The position numbers and the translations under genes were made by a program. From Roseovarius sp. ZX-A-9 (GTDB lineage: Bacteria; Pseudomonadota; Alphaproteobacteria; Rhodobacterales; Rhodobacteraceae): 64,000 nucleotides of DNA. The DNA lies in NCBI RefSeq assembly GCF_028369135.1, contig NZ_JAPWHW010000011.1, positions 62,001-126,000 on the forward strand, written 5' to 3'. Positions 63,755-64,000 of this stretch are shown in pieces; positions within the stretch are counted from its first letter, which is position 1, and each line of letters opens with the position of its first letter. The notes beneath the pieces are model-generated. The model did no database searches. It was not told the origin of the DNA and saw only the letters and a program-made list of their open reading frames with translations.

Positions 63755-64000
63755 TCATAGACGGTAGGAAATCCATATTGCTCGAAAGCCTACTTCAGTG
63801 ATCACCTCTTTGCAGGGCGCAGGCAAAAAAGCCGCCGCGTCGTCAGAGCCTTCTATATTGTAGGGCGCAGATAAATCCGTGCAACAAGTTCTAAAAATCG
63901 GGAAATTCTTCGCGCAGAACTTGGCCCAATCCTCTGCAAGCCAGTTCTTTCTTGAAGGGTTCTCGCAGAGCGGGTTTGCGAGCGAGGTCCCTCCTGATGC
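63755..64000 (-). CDS. Partial protein, C-terminal 81 residues, cut by window edge
   Basis: The frame from the right edge to a TGA at 63755-63757 encodes 81 residues ending in VITEVGFRAIWISYRL. It contains ENPSRKNWLAEDWAKFCAKNFPIF and three cysteines, and reads as a soluble C-terminus with no membrane segment. The reading frame is clean to the edge. I do not recognise a family. It is convergent with the helicase operon. Confidence 0.5.
   Translation of the reverse strand, partial: ASGGTSLANPLCENPSRKNWLAEDWAKFCAKNFPIFRTCCTDLSAPYNIEGSDDAAAFLPAPCKEVITEVGFRAIWISYRL

Overview
The window looks like a chromosomal segment of an alphaproteobacterium, most likely a marine Rhodobacteraceae (Roseobacter-group) member. 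This rests on the GC-rich coding style of the left half, the VPLPA-type C-terminal sorting signal, and the general character of the metabolic genes. No species can be named from the sequence alone.

Left half, about 1-37,800, is ordinary GC-rich chromosome. A GntR regulator (cut by the window edge) faces ridA and two short-chain dehydrogenases, followed by a secreted cytochrome c / beta-propeller fusion. Next come a YczE-like membrane protein, a SleB-type wall hydrolase lipoprotein and adenine deaminase. Four secreted or membrane proteins follow (8,048-11,357), one of them a trypsin-fold protein whose start codon interlocks with that of its divergent neighbour. An acyl-CoA dehydrogenase / CoA-transferase pair is divided from its LysR regulator by a good operator candidate. 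A large catabolic cluster (14,692-27,021) contains a peptide-type ABC transporter, a GntR regulator with a perfect 27-bp palindrome beside it, a histone-deacetylase-fold amidohydrolase, a thiamine-diphosphate enzyme, an M20 deacylase, an APH-fold kinase and a class III aminotransferase-fold enzyme. I infer import, deacylation, phosphorylation and phospho-elimination of an acylated amino compound. Then come a VPLPA-CTERM protein, a tandem universal stress protein, a Na+/H+ antiporter with a cyclic-nucleotide-binding tail, an AraC regulator, uvrB, a conserved protein and tRNA-Thr(TGT).

Right half, about 37,800-64,000, is an accessory island. The DNA is visibly more AT-rich in much of it, intergenic gaps are long, and there are an IS110-type element, an IS1182-type element, a suspected IS21 remnant beside a truncated efflux adaptor, and dispersed degenerate repeats. 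Many genes have the look of defence or stress genes: an XRE/ImmA-IrrE protein with a minimal nucleotidyltransferase-like partner, a DUF3800 protein, two separate proteins with similar HNH-like C-termini, a HEPN-motif protein, a BRCT protein, a PD-(D/E)XK-like protein, a GGCT-like protein, and a TrlF-type PHP/SMC ATPase. Housekeeping-like genes (RsuA, RcnB-like, VTT-like membrane protein) are interspersed.

The best candidate for an undescribed system is the two-gene operon at 59,358-63,637. It encodes a RecD2-like helicase with a duplicated C-terminal module, translationally coupled to a repeat/OB-fold-like protein. The two HNH-like proteins (46,433-48,631) and the nucleotidyltransferase/XRE-protease pair (38,026-39,881) are the next most interesting.
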